In this document: piece by piece, positions 60,481 through 64,000 of the stretch
How positions within the stretch are numbered: the first letter of the stretch is position 1
Layout of the letters: each line of letters begins with the position of its first letter
NCBI GenBank assembly: GCA_961205875.1
Contig: OY540809.1
Coordinates: 19,666,267-19,730,266 of the forward strand
Direction of reading: 5' to 3'
DNA: 64,000 bases
Origin: Sialis fuliginosa
Taxonomy: Eukaryota; Arthropoda; Insecta; Megaloptera; Sialidae
Notes under the pieces: generated by a model
Told to the model about the DNA's origin: nothing
Databases searched by the model: none
Seen by the model: only the letters and a program-made list of their open reading frames with translations
Program-made: the position numbers and the translations under genes

Positions 60481-60877
60481 CAGGGCTTCGAACTGGAACT
60501 GAACCGAAAATCAAAAACCGGAAAAACCGTTATTTTTTGCCGGAACGAAAACCGGAACAGAACCGAAATAAAAATATCGGTTTTTACGGTTCAGTACATG
60601 TTAAAATATGCGCGTTAACATGATCTTATTTCCCACTTCAATTGTCGTTCGGACTATCATACAAGTACCATAAAATATTCTAAATTATGGTAGAACATTA
60701 TTTTTTAATACAAATATTTTCTTTTATAATTAATCACTCGGAGCTGAACCAAAAACCGAAAAAACCGGAAAAACCGTCATTTTTTGCGGAACGAAAACCG
60801 GAACCGAACCGAAATATATTTTTTTGCTCGAACCGGAACGAAAACCGAAACGAAAAAAATAACGGTTCGAAGCCCTG
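60481..60877. mobile_element. hAT-like element, copy 2, GTTTTGAC duplication
   Basis: Perfect GTTTTGAC lies at 60473-60480 and 60878-60885. Inverted ends CAGGGCTTCGAAC…GTTCGAAGCCCTG are perfect over 13 bp. The internal 'cagtacatgttaaaatatgcgcg' block is shared with copy 1. It has 397 bp. The frame at 60687 is repeat sequence. Confidence 0.92.
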
Positions 60878-61502
60878 GTTTTGACATTAGTGGTAATTTA
60901 TAAACTATTTCCGAAAATAACTGGTATTTCCTAAACGTTTTACGTCATAAGTATTTGACCGTATTAATTATAATAAACCGGTTTTTGGCAACCCAGGTAT
61001 ATTTATCTATTATAGGTAGATACAGTCTTTTTTACCATTCTTACGTATGATGATACAGCGGTATTTACACACATTAAAATAACGTATATCTTATTGAGAA
61101 ATAGGGCATGTGAGAGTTTTTTCCAGGTTTTTTTTTTGGTTGTCTACTTTGCGGTGACAAACAGGAAAAACTGAATTGAGGTTTTGTTATGTATAAAAAT
61201 AAATTAATGCAGGTAAAAAAGACATTCATAGAAATGTATAGTTATTTATATATATTATATAAGGTTGGATTTTCAAGGTTGAATTGGTTGTTAAAATAAT
61301 TGTCAATATTTTAATAAAATCAAAATAAATATCCTTTAAAAATGTAAGAAAATACTATATTTTAAAACGACTTTAAAAAAGGAAGAAGTTTCTCAATTCT
61401 GCATTGTATATTTTTATGTAATGTGTTTAAAAAATCGATATTTTTTTCCCCGCTTTCTTTACGAAATAAGGTTGTTTATGAACCAAAATAAATCCCCCCA
61501 CA

Positions 61503-61745
61503 AGGATAACTCCGTAGTTTAATTTTAAGAGGTGCCACAAGGAGTTCTAGTTGATATTTATAGAAAATTGATGTTAAAATGTCGATTTTTGTAAAAAAAT
61601 AAATATTTAAAACGCTTATAAATTTTAACTTATTGCATTTATATTATATATATTATATTTATATATATATAACTCTCTAAACTATTTTTATAGAGAATTA
61701 CATTTTCTACAAAATTACCATTTAACTTATCTTTATAGAAATAAT
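61503..61745. repeat. Fragment of the CCGAAGGATTACCCTGTAG family
   Basis: aaggataactccgtagtttaattttaagaggtgcca matches an end of the element at 22685-23216; the remainder is AT-rich. Confidence 0.55.
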
Positions 61746-62112
61746 AGTTTTTTGTGCACATCTATGGCACAGTACCTAACCTAACCTAAGCTGCTTTTAC
61801 AACAAAACTTTCCAAATAAAAACACTGCAACTGAACGCGAATTGAAATCTCTATACGCATTCTCTACGTTTGACGGAAACCCAAAACTATTTATTTTTGC
61901 CGCTTGATGGCGCTAGGAGTACTGCTATGCTGTTGAACGATGCGAGGGGAAATCATGTGTCTATGTTAATTTTATTCTTACCTGCCTTAACGGCAACATA
62001 AACATATAATTGGCACTTCTATGGCACAGTACCTTTCGAAAGATGTAAGTTTCATTCACCTCCGTTTATAATAAATACTAAAAAAACGTACGACAATTTT
62101 CGATGTTAACGT
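61745..62112 (-). mobile_element. Reverse copy of the repeat at 50259-50590
   Basis: Shares the blocks listed for that copy in reverse complement, including cgccatcaag/cgctaccaag and the closing ccgtttataataaatac…cgtacgacaattttcgatg. It contains CCTAACCTAACCTAA near its left end. Confidence 0.7.
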
Positions 62113-62189
62113 ATTAATATATAGATAATATGGATATCAAAGTATGACATTATTGACTATATTTAGTTGAAGCATTGATAATGCAGGTG

Positions 62190-62285
62190 GTTACGGACAC
62201 TCTTCCTGCTCTCACTTGACGGGGGAGGAGCGACCCAGCCCCGTCAAGGCCTTGCCCAGTGAAGGGTACCATTATCTTTTGAATT
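62190..62285. other. GC-rich patch, unidentified
   Basis: ggttacggacactcttcctg…cacttgacgggggaggagcg…cccagtgaaggg stands out from the AT-rich flanks. It has an inner inverted pair (cttgacggggg / ccccgtcaag). No frame is recognised. It is probably a fragment of a larger mobile element. Confidence 0.35.
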
Positions 62286-62699
62286 TTATATTAACTCGAG
62301 TGAGACTGTAAAAATCTTACGATTATTGAGAATCGGTCTGACAATGAGAGGTTATTATGTAAGATATATATTTTTTTAATAGTTCATTGTTTCCAGTTGG
62401 TAGTTTTCTGATACTTTTAATAATAATAATAATATTTTTGTATTGGGCTCAACCAGTACAATTGGTATAACAATAATATACATAACGAGGTTCTCAGCGT
62501 TACATATATGCAACATACCGCTTTTGTTAAGATTTTGCGTTGCTGTAAGATTATTTTAATTCGAATGGGTTTGAAATCATACTTATTTGCGAATATTGGA
62601 CTGAATACATCAACAATACAATTACCAACGTTCTGGAGTTTTAGTATACTTAGATAGGTATGAATTGAAGACATATCGGTAACTAAAAAAACCTAGGCT

Positions 62700-63443
62700 A
62701 TATTTTGTTATGTTAGGTAACATAATAACTAAGCAGTGACGATAATAGTAAATCAAGAAAGAAAAAATTTGCCGTCGGCGCGCTATTTTGCAATACGCTG
62801 CCTAAACCGTTCAGTATTGAACAAAATAATGTAGTAAAGAATTGCGAAGAATCAAAAGATCTACAATAAAGTCAGCAACACTATATTTTATATACTTTTA
62901 TATTTAAACCACAATTACTGCTTTTATGTTACAAAGAAAATTTAAAATATTTGGTTTTGTTTACGTGAATTAATGACCTGTAAAACATTAATCCTTATAA
63001 AATATATTATTTCATAGTCATAAGTACTTAATGTAGATATAATTTACCCTTTACAGCATCCCATTTGGTGTATATTTAGAAAATATCGAAATATACATAC
63101 GGGAACATATTATTCGCGCGATGGCGATCCGTGTCGCGGCGTGTGGTAAGGAGGGAGCGTGCCAAGTAGACGCAGGGCAGAAGGAATGATCACAGGCCGG
63201 TATTCTTTTGATTGTCAATTGTTTATTTTGTTTTCAATAATTAACTTTTATTTTTAAATAGAACAAAAATTATTTTTACTTTTTGTTCTGATTCGTTTTT
63301 GTTAGGTAGGTAATTTAAGTGTTTGGTTTTTATTACAATAATAACTAATCGTGTTTGTACTTAATTCAACTGTATATTTTTTAAATCCTAAACAATAATT
63401 CCGTGGTCCACGCGAGCGAAGCCGCGCGGGCCCAGCTAGTATA
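62700..63443 (+). mobile_element. Helitron-like or other dispersed element, copy 2
   Basis: Parallel to 55140-55765 along its length, ending ccacgcgagcgaagccgcgcgggcccagctagt. It has about 70 extra GC-rich bases (63115-63190) not found in copy 1. Confidence 0.68.
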
Positions 63444-64000
63444 ATTATAACTTCAACAAATATGCATCGATTTGGACGATTTTATTTGTTTGAAAGTGTA
63501 TACTCCCAAGGTGGTCCCATAAAAATTTTATCAGAATCTGACTATGAACTTCAAGAATACGGCATTCAAAAAGGAAAAAAAAAAATTTAAGAAAAAAAAA
63601 TATAACCGGTTTAAAAAAATATTGAAAAGTATATAATAATTAAATTTAACAATTTTTGAAATCGGTGCCAAGCCAATAAAACACTTTAAAATTAAAACTG
63701 ACTTCAAAAACTGTTAAATTTAATTATGTTTTTAATTTTTTTTCAGTCGGTTTTATTTTTTTCTAAATTTAATATCGCTTCATTGGTTGATGAGTTATTC
63801 GTGTGACAAGGATTCAGAAAAGTTTTAAAATCGAAAAACACTTTTTTTTTCTCTTTGGAACATTTAATTTGTTATGCTTTATTTAAAAATAATAACAAGT
63901 TATTCTTAAAAACTTTTTATGATTACCTTTTAAAGCATACGTACCTAATTAATATGATTATTCTGGTCAGATCTTATTATAATATTATTAGATAATATTT
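63444..64000. repeat. Dispersed repeat fragments to the window end
   Basis: 63444-63770 belongs to the 'gaaatcggtgccaagccaat' family (compare 15780-16190). About 63770-63850 is a fragment of the TGCTTCCTCG family (ttggttgatgagttattcgtgtgacaagg). The rest is AT-rich. Confidence 0.55.

Noticed and set aside
60687-60884. 65-codon frame rich in KPE and NRN repeats
   Set aside because: It is a translation of the AACCGAAAA motif array of a hAT-like element.
1-64000. tRNA, rRNA or small nuclear RNA genes
   Set aside because: No stretch with tRNA A/B boxes plus a cloverleaf, nor any recognisable rRNA or snRNA segment, was found by reading both strands.

Overview
The window is nuclear DNA of an animal, most likely an insect and probably a moth or butterfly. 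The reasons are two genes with short GT-AG introns, a very AT-rich background, pentanucleotide CCTAA-type runs, and a dense load of short non-autonomous DNA transposons (hAT-like, Tc1/mariner-like, piggyBac-like and foldback elements) plus dispersed tails of the 'gcgaagccgcg…ctagt' kind that are common in Lepidoptera. The order-level guess is inference; only the two proteins and the repeat types are seen directly.

Genes: both recognisable host genes lie on the minus strand in the first 14 kb. BCAS2/SPF27 (5094-5796, two coding exons, 214 aa) is a core protein of the Prp19 (NTC) splicing complex. Directly upstream of it lies a seven-coding-exon major facilitator superfamily transporter of spinster-like appearance (6373-13601, 506 aa). 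All splice phases join cleanly and the reading frame is complete. Its 5' UTR appears to start in another exon: an acceptor lies 13 bp before the ATG, and two possible leader exons with good minus-strand donors lie far upstream (35193 and 39460). If either is real, most of 13.6-39 kb is one large intron.

The rest, about 14-64 kb plus the first 5 kb, holds no intact protein gene that I can support. It is a mosaic of repeats, many nested in one another: a Tc1/mariner-like MITE family with TA target duplications (about ten copies); a second dispersed family ending in inverted TGCTTCCTCG (about eight copies); five hAT-like elements with perfect 8-bp target-site duplications, three of them with a matching unoccupied site in a paralogous repeat; a TTAA-flanked piggyBac-like MITE; a 2-kb foldback element with arms of about 0.8 kb; other foldback elements; a dimeric satellite-like array with a 254-bp period; an 89-bp minisatellite; and one broken fragment of a non-LTR retrotransposon reverse transcriptase.

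I found no CRISPR array, rRNA, tRNA, operon, or clear new multi-gene system. The most interesting items are the large foldback element, the hAT elements with paired subterminal motif arrays, the paralogous empty sites that date insertions, and the possible remote leader exons of the transporter.
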